This document shows, one piece after another, positions 1 to 63,861 of a DNA stretch of 64,000 bases. The notes under the pieces are model-generated. The model saw nothing but the letters and a program-made list of their open reading frames with translations, was not told the origin of the DNA and did not search any database. Made by a program: the position numbers and the translations under genes. The DNA lies in the NCBI GenBank assembly GCA_905116865.2, contig CAJHNH020002780.1:256203-320202 (forward strand), written 5' to 3'. Numbering within the stretch: the stretch's first letter is position 1; each line of letters begins with the position of its first letter. This DNA is from Candidula unifasciata (Eukaryota > Mollusca > Gastropoda > Stylommatophora > Geomitridae).

Positions 1-52468
<52,468 letters not shown>

Positions 52469-53640
52469 GGTCTGGGAGAGTCCCTGCATCTAGGATAGCC
52501 GCAAATTGGTCTTCAGGGCGCTCCTGGGCAAATTTGAAACACGGTAATTTTCTGTAATTGTCGAGCAACCTAACTAACTAAAAGTGAGGTGCCGTTATAC
52601 ATAACAAACTCTGGACAAATTCACTGCAATCGATTGCGTTTGTCGGTGTTTTGAAATTAAGTTCAATGTCACGTTTGTCAAAGTCATAGTTTGACATCGG
52701 ATAATTGTTAGGACAACACAGCAATGGAAACACTTTTTGAAGAAACAACTACTTGTGAATTAAATGTTATTTTTTGTTCATTAACCAATTAAAGTCATAG
52801 GCAATTTAAAAATAGAACACAGAATATACTGAGAGAAGCTAAAAGGTACAAATATTTGTTATCAGTTTCTTACACATTTTTTTCAGGCTTCTCTAGTAAT
52901 ACGACTGACAAGACAATTGTCATTAAACGTTGCAGAAAAACTCACAATGAAATCAGAAAGGAAAATACGATAATAAAAACTGTCAACAGTAAGTCCAGGT
53001 ATTAACGAAGCTCCAGTTAACCTGCTGCACAAAGACCTACAGACTGTCCTTGGAGCTTGGTAACAATAGAAAAGTCCAACTGAAGACCGATGTAGTCGAG
53101 CAGGAGCAGTTATGTCTCCTATCTCAGCTACCTCTAAGGACTGGTCTTCTTGTCTGGTCCCACTGGGATCTTGTTTTTAGCTTTCGGCCTGTGACGTAAG
53201 ATGTACATGTGACCTAAAGAATGTATCTAGAGAATATATTTCTAGATCTCTTGTGAAATTATTTACCTGGCTCAGGTAGGTGCTGGAGTGTTAGGCTTAA
53301 ATCTGATGCGGCAAAGAGACATTGATAAATAGCCTCTACTGACATTTGGGAATGTTGTGTCCTGGTTAGAGCTAGCCAAGGAAAGGACCGTACCTCGAAA
53401 CAAGACTAACATTAACAATTGTCCACCGACTTGCCACACAGCAAAGTCTCAGGTATAAACCCAGGTATTTTCTTGTCCTTCTTCGCACACCTTCAGATGT
53501 CAGCCTAAATATATTTAAAAATTTAGATTTAGAATAATCCCCTCACCGCCATTTTATAAAATATTTTTTCTTTTAATGCAGTGTAACATTTATTTTATAC
53601 GTCCTAATATTACCAGCGTCGTTCTGTCCGGCTGGGGGGG
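52469..53640 (-). other. 5' flank and putative promoter region of the CLCA gene
   Basis: Upstream of the start codon. There is an in-frame TAG directly before the upstream ATG (52490-52492). A weak TATA-like TATGTATAA (gene strand, about 52594-52602) is seen, but position alone cannot prove a promoter. No other gene and no clear repeat in this stretch. Confidence 0.4.
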
Positions 53641-53667
53641 AAAACCCCCCAAGGTTTTCCGGGTCCC

Positions 53668-54026
53668 CCCGCCCTTCTTCCTTTTTTTTTTTTTTTTTTC
53701 CCTCCGCTTTTTTTTTTTTTTTTTTCTTTTTCTTTTTTTTTTTTCCTTTTTCCTTCTTCCTTTTTTTTTTTCCCCTTTTTCCTTCTTTTTCCCTTTTCCC
53801 TCTTTTTCTTCTTTTTCCTTTTCTTCTTCTTTTTTTTTCTTTTTCTTCTTCTTTTTTCTTCTTCTTTTTCTTCTTTTTCTTCTTCCCCTTTTTCCTTTTC
53901 CTTCTTTTTTCTTCTTCTTTTCTTCCCTTTTTTTCCCCCCCCTTTTCCCCCCCCCTTTTTCCCCCCCCCCCTTTTTTTTTTTTTTTTTTTTCCCCCCCCC
54001 CTTTTTTTTTCCCCCCCCTTTTTCCC

Positions 54027-54057
<31 letters not shown>

Positions 54058-54366
54058 CCCCCCTTTTTTTTTTTTTTTCCCCCTTTTTTTTTTTTTTTTT
54101 CCTTTTTTTTTTTTTTTTTTTCTTCCCTTTTTTTTTTTTTCCCCTTTTTTTTCCCCCCCTTTTTTCCCCTTTTTTTTCCCTTTTTTTTTTTTTTCCCCCT
54201 TTTTTCCCCCCCCTTTTTTTCCCCCCCCTTTTTCCCCCTTTTTTTTTCCCCCCCCCTTTTTTTTCCCCCCCCCCCCTTTTTTTCCTTTTCCCCCCTTTTT
54301 TCCCCCCCCTTTTTTTTTTTTCCCCCCCTTTTTTTTTTTCCCTTTTTTTTTTCCCTTCCCCCCCCC

Positions 54367-54397
<31 letters not shown>

Positions 54398-55264
54398 CCT
54401 TTTCCCCCCTTTTTCCCCCTTTTTTTTTTTTTTTTTTTTTTTTTCCCCCCTTTTTTTTTCCCCCCCCTTTTTTCCCCCCCCCTTTTTTTTTTTTTCCTTT
54501 TTTTTTTTTTCCACCCCCCCCCCCCTTTTTTTTTTTCCCCCCCCTTTTTTTTTTTTTTTTCCCCCCTTTTTTTTTTCCCCCCCCCTTTTTTTTTTCCCTT
54601 TTTTTCCCCCCCCCTTTTTTTTTTTCCCCCCCTCTTCTTCTTTCTTCTTCTTCTCTTCTTTCTTCTTCTCTTCTTCTTCTTCCTTCTTCTTCTTCCTTCT
54701 TCTTCTTCTTCTTCTTCTTCTTCTTCTCTTCTTCTTCTTCTTCTTCTTCTTCTTCTTCTTTCTTTCTTCTTCTCTTCTTCTTCTTCTTCTTCTTCTTCTT
54801 CTTCTCTTCTTCTTCTTCTTCTTCTTCTTCTTCTTCTTCTTCTTCTTCTTCTTCTCTTCTTCTTCTTCCTTCTTCTTCTTCTCTTCGTCTTCCTTCTTCT
54901 TCTTTCTTCGTCTTTCTTCTTCTCTTCTTCTTCTTCTTCTTCTTCTTCTCTTCTTACTTCTTCTTTCTTTTCTTCTTCTTCTTCTTCTTCTTCTTCTTCT
55001 TCTTCTTCTTCTTCTTTCTTCTTCTTCCTTCTTCTTCTTCTTCTTCTTCTTCTTCTTCTTCTTCTTCCTTCTTCTTCTTCTTCTTCTTCTTCTTCTTCTT
55101 CTCTTCTTCTTCTTCTTCTTCTTCTTCTTCTCTTCTCTTCTCTTCTTCTTCTTCTTCTTCTTCTTCTTCTTCTTTCTTCTCTTCTTCTTCTTCCCTTCTT
55201 CTTCTTCTTCTTCTTCTTCTTTCTTCTTTTCTTCCTTCTTCTTCTTCTTCTTCTTTCTTCTTTC
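53668..55264. repeat. 1.6-kb homopyrimidine tract (poly-C/poly-T blocks, then TTC)
   Basis: Almost purine-free. From 53668 to about 54630 it consists of alternating runs of T and C (commonly 4-25 bases). From 54630 to 55264 it is TTC with TCTTC/TTTC variants. Both strands stay open for about 600 codons only because the composition excludes stops. ATT triplets follow to 55330. The block-like part may partly be a consensus artefact. Confidence 0.95.
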
Positions 55265-55374
55265 TCTTCTATTATTTTTATTATTATTATTGTTATTATT
55301 ATTATTATTATTTTTATTATTATTATTATTCTTTTTCTTCTTCTTTGCCTTCTTCTTCGCCTTTTTCTTCTCTT

Positions 55375-55645
55375 CTTCCTCCTCCTCCTCCTTCACCGGC
55401 CCTAAACTCCTGCGAAAAGTTCTGGTTGTTCGTCGTGCTCTGAACCTTAGTCTTTTTCCAGAATCTAAGTGTTGTATTATATCCAGTTTGCAGAATTGGC
55501 TTATTTATTTGCAGACTGTTGTTTCTATACCTGCAAGGCAGTTGTACCGCGAATATGAAGGAAGCGCCCAGTTAGTCGATTCTTACGACATGCTTGTTGG
55601 AGAGGCAGTGGGTCTGTCCGTATTTTCGCTACAAAAGGGCCAGAA
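55375..55645 (-). mobile_element. SINE-D, longer form, at the end of the TTC tract
   Basis: CCTTCACCGGCCCTAAACTC, GTTCTGGTTGTTCGTC, TTATTTATTTGCAGACTGTT, CTGCAAGGCAGTTGTACC and CTTACGACATGCTTGTTGG. The 13625-13835 copy shares the last block. Its tail side faces the huge pyrimidine tract. Confidence 0.75.
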
Positions 55646-55909
55646 ACACAACGGGGATGTCAGGATTTAAAACAGGGGGCACTTAGGAAAATATCCGTTC
55701 TGGTGGCTGTCAGACAGTTGTATGAGAGTCGCACAGTGGAAGAGTTTGGGACATAAGCACGTAATCTTCCATAGTCTGCAGTGGATACATTGCCCACCAA
55801 CCGCAATAGTAAATATGACATCACACAACCAAACAATCATAATAATAATAGTATTCAATCAAAAATATTATTCAATAATAGCTAGAGACACAGGTTTGCC
55901 GGACTAAAG

Positions 55910-56730
55910 ATACCACCCAGTGAAGATATCACACAGTGAAGATACCACCCACTGAAGATACCACACAGTGAAGATACCAACCAGTGAAGATACCATCCAG
56001 TGAAGATACCACACAGTGAAGATACCACACAGTGAAGATACCACTCAGTGAAGAAACCACCCGGTGAAGATACCACCCAGTGAACATACCACCTAGTGAA
56101 GATACCACCCGGTGAAGATACCACCCAGTGAAGATACCACACAGTGAAGATACCACCCAGTGAAGATACCACACAGTGAAGATACCACCCAGTGAACATA
56201 CCACCTAGTGAAGATACCACCCGGTGAAGATACCACACAGTGAAGATACCACCCAGTGAACATACCACCCAGTGAAGATACCACTCAGTGAAGAAACCAC
56301 CCGGTGAAGATACCACCCAGTGAACATACCACCTAGTGAAGATACCACCCGGTGAAGATACCACCCAGTGAAGATACCACACAGTGAAGATACCACCCAG
56401 TGAAGATACCACACAGTGAAGATACCACCCAGTGAACATACCACCTAGTGAAGATACCACCCGGTGAAGATACCACACAGTGAAGATACCACCCAGTGAA
56501 CATACCACCTAGTGAAGATACCACCCGGTGAAGATACCACCCAGTGAAGATACCACACAGTGAAGATACCACCCAGTGAAGATACCACACAGTGAAGATA
56601 CCACACAGTGAAGATACCACCCAGTGAAGATACCACACAGTGAAGATACCACACAGTGAAGATACCACACAGTGAAGATACCACACAGTGAAGATACCAC
56701 CCAGTAAAGATACCACCCAGTGAAGATACA
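55910..56730 (+). repeat. 16-bp minisatellite, about 51 units, with higher-order structure
   Basis: The unit is ACCACCCAGTGAAGAT with variants CACACAG, CCCGG, CCTAG and AACAT. The 240-bp block at 56041-56280 is repeated at 56281-56520 with the same order of variants. Minus-strand WYLHWVVSS frames arise because three units make 48 bp. Confidence 0.95.
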
Positions 56731-57221
56731 ATCTGGGTGTCACATGTTGTAACTGTTATGTGTGTCCTAATTTTAACTCCTAGGCGGTGGAAAAGCCTAT
56801 CATTAATTTATTTTGTTCGTTTATCATCCAGGGTGAGGCTTTTTGGGGTGTTCTAACGTTTAGGTGGCAGGCCGGATGACAAATACAATCAGATATGTAG
56901 CTAACAAAAAGTGACACAGATCTGATTTACGGTTAAAGTAAGAGGACTGACTTCATTGCTACTGAGTTTTATTCCATATAGCTTGATCTCTCCCCACACA
57001 ACAGTTTACGAACCCCGTAGATACGGCGACGATCCCTGTAAAATTGCATTCGTGAAACAAATAACGCCGCCGTCAAACGAACACACGACTTTAAGAGCGC
57101 GAGGCAAACGTCTTGACTGCATTGCCACAAAAACAAGTTTTATGTAATGCAAAGAAAGATATGGAAAAAATTGCCAAATCTCAAATGAATTGCGTCTTCT
57201 TTTTTAAGGTTTTGAAGAACG

Positions 57222-57646
57222 GATCAACATCATGGCACAAGGTTGTAACCCCTTAGTGCTTCGTTCTTCCTCTAACTCAAGACTGAGCCCGAAGAAGCTC
57301 GGCACAGAGCACAGGCTCTTCAGCACCGGTGAGGATCCTGAAATACTTTGGGTAGAATTTTAACTCTAAATTTTGTCCGGGCAGCGCCGTTAGGCTACTC
57401 TTTTCGATTTCCAACTGCCAAGGGATTTTTTTTTTTACGTGCGCAACAATGTACATAAGCGTCTGATCTCACTACCCAGAGAACAGAGGGATTTACTAGA
57501 AGTCCAAATCCACGTGAAAAAAAATCCGGAACCTCTAGCACTCGAGGTGGACACTATACCTCGAGACTACGCAGCCCCCTATTGCGTCTTCTCCTTCTCT
57601 AGTCCTGTTTTGCCTTTTAGCGTCAGGTTTTGAAAGGGCAGGGTGC
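57222..57646 (+). mobile_element. rep-H, longest copy
   Basis: Joins the 5' segment (GCACAGGCTCTTCAGCACCG, then ATCCTGAAATACTTTG) to the 290-bp 3' segment (GTCCGGGCAGCGCCGTTAGG, ACGTGCGCAACAATG, CACTCGAGGTGGACACTATA). No TIR or LTR found. The 64-codon frame inside is not conserved in the 1195-1505 copy and is not called a gene. Confidence 0.75.
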
Positions 57647-57649
57647 GAG

Positions 57650-57850
57650 CCTTGGTGTGTGCTACGTAAGATGCTGGTATTTAAAGTCTCGGATAGTCCC
57701 TCTCTCAGTTACCTGCTTGGTCGATCTCTAGCTACGTATCCCTTGTGTCGAAGTGACAGGGCTCAATGTGGTGCACTATCTGGCTGAAATTTTCACACAT
57801 GTTCAAACCATTTGATCTGTTGTCTCTTGGTGTGGTTTTGTTCTCAAATG
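57650..57850 (-). mobile_element. LINE C-terminal fragment
   Basis: Minus sequence contains QQIKWFEHV-like and RHKGYVARDRPSR-like pieces, equivalent to the better preserved WFGHV block at 63460-63660. Confidence 0.5.
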
Positions 57851-57984
57851 ACCAATAGTAGAAAATAGAAAAGAACTCCAAGAGGGAATAAAGTTGGAAA
57901 GAGCATGAAAGTTGTAGACAGGAATAAGATCGGTAGAATGGAAACATAAACAAACAGTCGAATAACCTTCGAGACTGTAGAAAC

Positions 57985-58190
57985 AGAATCTTCCTCCTTT
58001 GTTTGCTCTCTCCGGCTATTTCCCGGTGGAATGTCTGGTTGTTCATCCTCTTTTGGACTTTGGTCATTCCAGAACATGACTTTTGCGTGCACATCCGTCT
58101 GACAAATGTGGCTTGATAAGTGCAGATTATTGGTTCCTCGCCTCTCAGGCAGATGTAATCCGACTTCGAAAGAAACACCCTTAATTAGTT
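57985..58190 (-). mobile_element. SINE-D copy
   Basis: GGAATGTCTGGTTGTTCATC, CTTTTGGACTTTGGTCATTC, GACTTTTGCGTGCACATCCG and TCTCAGGCAGATGTAATCCG. Confidence 0.8.
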
Positions 58191-58584
58191 ATTAATTAAT
58201 TAATTATTTTTTAAATTAATTACTTTTAAGGAGAAACAGTGAGTCTATCCAATCACCCTGCCCCCCCCCCCCCACCCCGGACCGTATCATACACATTTCG
58301 AAATGTATTGATTGTAACTGCTATAAAAGGTGAAGAGATAAGAGGTAACAACAAAAAACTTTTTTTTAAAGTTACTGCTACCGTACTGAGAATCGAACCT
58401 GCCTACTCCAAGTAAATACAGGGCCTGCTGCAGTAACAAGTAAATAGATAGTGTTGTATCAGAATATGAACATAATCTGTTCAAAGATGGCATAGAATTT
58501 CAAATTGTACGAGTTACATAGCAATTTTTCCTGCTGAAAATAATGGAAAGTAATTTAATCTTTTTCAAACCTACTCTAGAGTCC

Positions 58585-58585
58585 A

Positions 58586-58634
<49 letters not shown>
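58585..58634. repeat. (CA)n microsatellite
   Basis: About 50 bp of CA. Confidence 0.95.
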
Positions 58635-58637
<3 letters not shown>

Positions 58638-58704
58638 CATATTTTAAAATGATTTTTTTTTTCTAAAAACACTACACTGTAAATATCTAACACATGACGA
58701 TTGT

Positions 58705-58994
58705 ATTTTAACTCTAAATTTTGTCCGGGCAGCGCCGTTAGGCTACTCTTTTCGATTTCCAACTGCCAAGGGATTTTTTTTTTTACGTGCGCAACAATGT
58801 ACATAAGCGTCTGATCTCACTACCCAGAGAACAGAGGGATTTACTAGAAGTCCAAATCCACGTGAAAAAAAATCCGGAACCTCTAGCACTCGAGGTGGAC
58901 ACTATACCTCGAGACTACGCAGCCCCCTATTGCGTCTTCTCCTTCTCTAGTCCTGTTTTGCCTTTTAGCGTCAGGTTTTGAAAGGGCAGGGTGC
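58705..58994 (+). repeat. rep-H 3' segment, identical to 57357-57646
   Basis: 290 bp that appear base-for-base identical to the copy 1348 bp upstream, including an 11-T run. The flanks differ on both sides. Confidence 0.9.
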
Positions 58995-59291
58995 AAACAA
59001 AAATTAATTTAACCAAAAAACAAATCAAAAAAGACACAGAAACGTTGTTTTTGACTGCACCTTGATAACATGATGACATAGCACATAGAAGTGGGATGAG
59101 AAAAAGGAATTTAGTGAGACTTTTGTTTGGAAGGTGAGTCACCTTCCATGATAACAGCAGGAATCCTTTCTGGTGTTTTATGTCGTAGTCTTTCACCACT
59201 TGTAGAGGGTTTGGGGTCACTAGTTTTTGTTGACAGCCAACATTCCAATGTGCTCCGGTGTTGTCGACCATTTATTTGTTCTCAAATGTTC

Positions 59292-59530
59292 TATACTGTT
59301 AACGCCCGGCTCTCTAGCGAAATTGGCTAAACCGGATTTCGCAGAGACCGGGTGACGTACTCCTTGTGGTCCGGGTTCAATCCCGGGGGTAGGCAGGAAA
59401 GCCACATTTTCTCCCATATTGACGGTATTTACAATGGAATCAAGGCCGAAAGGTTGCGATATCCATAATACCGAGCCTAAGGGTTAACAACTCATGGCTT
59501 CTGGATACTAAAACAAACAAACAAACTATA
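59292..59530 (+). mobile_element. SINE-G, with CAAA tail
   Basis: The head has AGCGAAATTGGCTAAACCGG (A-box-like) and GGTCCGGGTTCAATCCCGGG (B box). The body has GCCACATTTTCTCCC and AATGGAATCAAGGCCGAAAG. The tail is (CAAA)n. A tRNA-derived SINE; 45720-45930 is its partner. Confidence 0.82.
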
Positions 59531-59848
59531 CTGTTAACACTGATCAGTTTAACACACACGTTAACTAAAGCTTTATCGTGGTGTCGCCTCTCAACTTGCT
59601 GCTTTTTCGACCACAGATATTTCAGCAATGTTAATCCCTCTCTGGCCCCCCCCCCCCCCCCCCCCACCCCCCACCCTCATTTTCCTTCCTGGAAGAACTT
59701 TATTTAGCAGTTTTTTTCTTCTGTTGCTATTGAAGGTGCTGAAGCTCATGTATTATCAGCTCAGTGGCGTGATTGGCACGTGCATCGGGTCACTTGCTGT
59801 GACCTGTCTGTGTCACGCAACATTACACTGTCATCATGCACACCCTCG

Positions 59849-60085
59849 GGAGTCGCCGTGGTGTTGGCGGCTAGACGCCTGCCCACGGATCGGAAGGTCG
59901 TGGGTTCGCGTCCTGAAAGAGCCGAACTTTTCTCAAAAATGACCTTTAACTCCCAGGTCTACCCAGCCTTCAGTGGGTACCAGGTACCGTGCTAACCACG
60001 CCACCCACCAAGTGGCAATCTGTGTGGACAAATATAGGTCTAGCCCTTTGTTTCCAATACGCCTAAAGGCGTGGAAAAGGAACCT
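59849..60085 (+). mobile_element. SINE-B, near full length
   Basis: GGGAGTCGCCGTGGTGTTGG, GAAGGTCGTGGGTTCGCGTC, AACTCCCAGGTCTACCCAGC, GGTCTAGCCC and ATACGCCTAAAGGCGTGG, in the same order as 25657-25915. Confidence 0.85.
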
Positions 60086-60424
60086 TGTCTATGCACACCT
60101 CCAACCGCACGAGCTTTATGTTGTCCGCCCTTGACATTCCCCCCCCCCCCTCTTTTCCCCCTTTTTTTCATACTGATGCTTCCTCACTTTAGAACGTGTT
60201 CTGGTTATCCCCCCCCCCCCCCCCCCCCGTTGTAAATCAATTTCTAAGACGAATTATGCGTTTATTGTTCTGAGTCAAGTATTCGGCAAACTATGTGGTT
60301 GTCACTTATTCCGTGTCACTACTGTTTGTGTATGTATCACATTCTGGTAACCTCTAATACCTATATATTGCCTTTTTTATCACATTTACAGTTCTTTACC
60401 CACACTATCATCATGCAGACATCA

Positions 60425-60815
60425 AATAGCACAAAACTCCATGGCTGTCGACCCAGGACTGCAGAGTTCAAACACCTCGGCTGTCGACCCATGACAGTGG
60501 GTCCCATAAACTTAAGTTGTCGACCCATGACAGTAGGTCCCAAAAACATAGGTTGTCGATCCATGACAGTGGGTCCCAAAAACATAGGTTGTCGATCCAT
60601 GACAGTAGGTCCCAAAAACATAGGTTGTCTACCCATGACAGTGGGTCCCAAAAACCAAAGTTTTCGACTCATGACAGTAGGTCCCAAAAACATAGGTTGT
60701 CGATCCATGACAGTGGGTCCCAAAAACATAAGTTGTTGACCCATGACAGTGGGTCCCAAAAACTTCAGTTGTCGACCCATGACAGTAGGGTTCAAACACC
60801 TGGGCTGACGAACCA
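60425..60815 (+). repeat. 36-bp minisatellite, about 10-11 units, open on both strands
   Basis: The unit is GTCGACCCATGACAGTGGGT plus CCCAAAAACATAGGTT. As 36 is a multiple of three, it gives a 12-residue repeat on each strand (CRPMTVGPKNIG on plus, GRQPMFLGPTVM on minus). No start context, signal or splice evidence supports expression. Confidence 0.92.
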
Positions 60816-61309
60816 TTCCAATGGGCTTAAAAATGCCATCTGGACTGTGTTATATTTACGCATAAACTAATTAAGTTATAGCTTATGGTCTCACAATTTA
60901 CAGAGGCCTTTAAAAAAGTCTTTGTTTTTCCCACATGCAATTTTCTTTTAAAATCGGAAAAGAAAATTTATCATGAATTGTATTTATTTATTTATATTTT
61001 TTGGGGTATATTATCTCAGACTTTTGGTTTTCTAACTTGCCACAGCTTTTTACACCGAATAAAATAATTTGCTGGGTTTGCGTCAATTTCAAAATTGTAT
61101 TTAATGTTTGTTTTCTGAAAATACCTGGTGTGATTTTAAACGGTAGGTTCCTCGGGCTGTACACAGTTTACGGCCTCGTCAACTAGAACTTCGGTTCTGC
61201 GGCTGGGCCGGTAAAAACAGTTGTAGCCACTACACTAAACTAAGTCCCCTGGTGAGATTGCATACTTAATGAAATCGTTTTTGGTACACCTGTTCAAAAA
61301 CATTATCCT

Positions 61310-61499
61310 GTGCGTGTACATATGTGCGTGTACACATGTGAGAGTAATCATTTGTGAGAGTATACATGTGTGAGAGTATACATACGTGAGAGTGTACATA
61401 TGTGAGAGTGTACATATGTGTGAGTATACATATGTGTGAGTATACATATGTAATAGTATACACATGTGAGTCTATATGCACGTGGGTGTGATGTGTGTA

Positions 61500-61530
<31 letters not shown>
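61310..61530 (+). repeat. GTGAGAGTATACATATGT repeats and (GT)n
   Basis: About 8-9 units of 18-24 bp at 61310-61470, then a GT tract at 61502-61532. Confidence 0.9.
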
Positions 61531-61533
<3 letters not shown>

Positions 61534-61984
61534 TAGCTTGTGTGTGCCTGTAGTCCTCTTGCCTGAAGGATACTCCAAGGTTGAAGCCTGGTTTTAAACG
61601 TGTGCACCAGTTAATTAATCATGCCATAATTATTTTTAAAAAAAATTATAACGGAATTAAAAAAAAAAAAAAAGGGCAGGCTGCATGGGTCGTCGCTGTA
61701 ACGAGAGAGATAGCTACATTGAGTCAGTTCACCTCAAGGAGTAGTCTGTAGGATGACAATCACAAGGACGAGAATCCAACAGGTACAAATCAGGAAACTC
61801 TATTCAACCAGTTATAACGCGGTTACAGTGAGGCACTACAAGACGGTTACAAAGTAACCTGTAGACTAGTGTGGGTGAGATTGGGTCTTGTCCCACATGG
61901 TTTGGTCTTTCTTGACCGGTCCTCAGCGAGAGCGTGGTACAAAGCATGAACCCAAGCCAGTTTTCTTCCATTTTTTGTTATAGC

Positions 61985-62055
61985 AATTGACGTCACAACA
62001 CACTGGACACTTCCATAGGGTCTCAGTCTTCCGATGAAGCAGCCAATCCAAAGTA
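61985..62055 (-). mobile_element. RNH-C terminal fragment
   Basis: ATTGACGTCACAACACACTG, CACTTCCATAGGGTCTCAGT and GATGAAGCAGCC match the end of RNH-C at 24770-24835. Confidence 0.6.
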
Positions 62056-62409
62056 AGTTTACTGTTTCCACGAGGAGCTAATTATATCTCCTTTCTAGGC
62101 CTCTAAGGGGCATAGACATGCTTCACCATGTTTTACTCTCATGTCACGCAATCGTGTTAGAGGTTTGCCCCTATCCACTAATCAAGTCCGTACAGCGTTG
62201 AGAATACTGCTCTACCCATGCTTCTCCCACATGGGTTGGTGCATTGCTTGCCAGTTTGTCGGATGGTCTTGCCAGTTTGTCGGGTGATTCGGTACTTTCC
62301 ACAACGGAACAGCCAGGTGTATAGATACAGGTGAAGGAGGATAAGTGCGATTTCTGAAAGCACTTTTCTTCGATGGTTTGATATGGTTAAATCTAAAGAC
62401 CCTTACTGG

Positions 62410-63250
62410 AGTATCATCATCACCATTTAGCAGGTCCTTTGAAGAATGTCGCTCTCATTACGGTCTGCCTGAAAGAAATTCGATCTCTCGCCAGCTCTCC
62501 CGCCTTGTGGATTTTCATTTTAAAATAGTCCCTTATATCATGCTCATCCTGTTGGTCGGCCCCTGCCCCTTTTTCCTGGTGCCATGTCTTCTGCTATTAT
62601 TTTTTCCAAGCCGCCATGGCGCTTGATCTGACCAAAATAGTTCAGCGTCTGAGACAAGATGCTAAATATTAGCTAATCTTCTTTAATGTTCAGATCTTTT
62701 ATAATGTAAGGGCTTCTTCTTTTCTCTGTCCATAGTATTCTGAAAATCTTTCTATAGCAAAAACCCTTATTTTTTTTTTTTTTTTTAAGGACATGGATAG
62801 TCAACGACTCAAATCCGTATATTGCTACAGGGAAGGTACGAGCTCTCAAAATTCTACTTTTGTTTTCCTTGCCGCTTCTCAACCATAGACTTTCAATTAT
62901 GTTTCATTTTTGTACTAATATGGCCATCCGCCTTCACATTTCTGTCAAACATTCTTCCCAGCTATTTATTATAGAGCCTAGATATTCCAAGTTTGTGACA
63001 TTTTTAGTATCTTCGTCATTTATTATTGTTATTTTTTCTTTTTGGGGTGACAGCCAGTTTTGTCAGAGGCCATTATTTTCGTTTTCTTTCAATTCAAGAA
63101 TAAACTTTAATCTTCAATGTGTTTTGGGACATGCATGATTAAATGTTATATTCCCTTTACCTTGCTCGAAAGGAGCACTGCGTCATCCAGAATAGGGTTG
63201 CCTTAAACTATAGACGGTTCCTAACTGACATAAGTCTGGCATTTTTGACA
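62410..63250 (-). mobile_element. Non-LTR retrotransposon ORF2 3' half, broken
   Basis: Minus frames in order: NVTNLEYLGSIINS (about 63000), RSGKENKSRILRARTFPVAI and YGFESLTIHVLK (62882-62780), FCYRKIFRILW, LNYFGQIKRHGG (62650-62620), and a MAPGKRGRGRPT-like end. This is the usual order of RT thumb to C-terminus. The 3' side (62415-62425) has an ATC/ATG triplet tail. A T18 insertion and several stops inactivate it. Confidence 0.78.
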
Positions 63251-63459
63251 TTTCTCATTGTGTTTTCAACATGTATAAATTGAATAGGTATAGTGAGAGA
63301 ATGTTTTACTAGCTGCTCCTATGGCTGTTTGGTGTACATAGAGCTATATCTCTATTTGTGTAGTACAGTCGATAATTAGCAAGATGTTTTAGCTACCATA
63401 AAAATTGATCACTTCTTCTTTTTCTTTTCTCTACTCCTGGAATGCCACGCGGCGCCAGG

Positions 63460-63665
63460 GAAGGAAGAGATCTCTAGAACGGGCCCTTCTGTTCGCTTCG
63501 TATATAGTAGTTTTCAGTGTCTCTGATATTTTCTCCATATTCTGCGTGGTCGACCTCTGGCTCTGTTACCACAGTGTCTGTATAACATTGCTCTGTGTGG
63601 TGCCCTGTCTGCTGTCAGACTTGGTACGTGGCCAAACCAATTGATTTGTTGATCAAGTTGATCAC
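63460..63665 (-). mobile_element. LINE C-terminal fragment
   Basis: Minus frame DQQINWFGHVPSLTADRAPH, then a RARGRPRRIWRK block; same position in a LINE ORF2 as at 16880-17060. Confidence 0.7.
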
Positions 63666-63749
63666 GTGGTAGATAAATATTAATTATTTAATGTAGTTTT
63701 TAGATTATCGGTGAGATACCATTCATTACCATCTATGTTGGTTTTACGC

Positions 63750-63780
63750 ACACACACATACACACACGCACACACACAAG
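63750..63780. repeat. (CA)n microsatellite
   Basis: Short CA tract followed by a C/T-rich stretch. Confidence 0.85.
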
Positions 63781-63861
63781 ACTTCCTCTCCTTCTCCTAG
63801 TCCTTTCCCTCCTTCTCCTCTTTCTCTTTTATCTTCTTGTATATAACCAAGTACCTGGTCA

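Noticed and set aside
52487..52489. Upstream in-frame ATG as the CLCA start
   Set aside because: It directly follows a stop and has a poor context; the ATG at 52468 has ACCATGG and starts a better signal peptide.
53573..55405. Overlapping open frames of about 600 codons on both strands
   Set aside because: They consist only of Lys/Arg/Glu or Phe/Ser/Leu/Pro from a homopyrimidine tract; composition excludes stops. No gene.
55882..56743. Up to 208-codon frames with WYLH/VVSS repeats
   Set aside because: By-product of a 16-bp satellite with several open frames; no sign of coding constraint.
57439..57633. Two identical 64-codon frames (also at 58787-58981) as a small gene family
   Set aside because: Both lie in the identical rep-H duplication, and the frame is not kept in the diverged copy at 1195-1505.
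59295..59390. tRNA gene
   Set aside because: The A- and B-box-like region belongs to SINE-G; there is no acceptor-stem pairing and the sequence continues into a repeat body shared with 45720-45930. The same applies to SINE-A and SINE-B heads.
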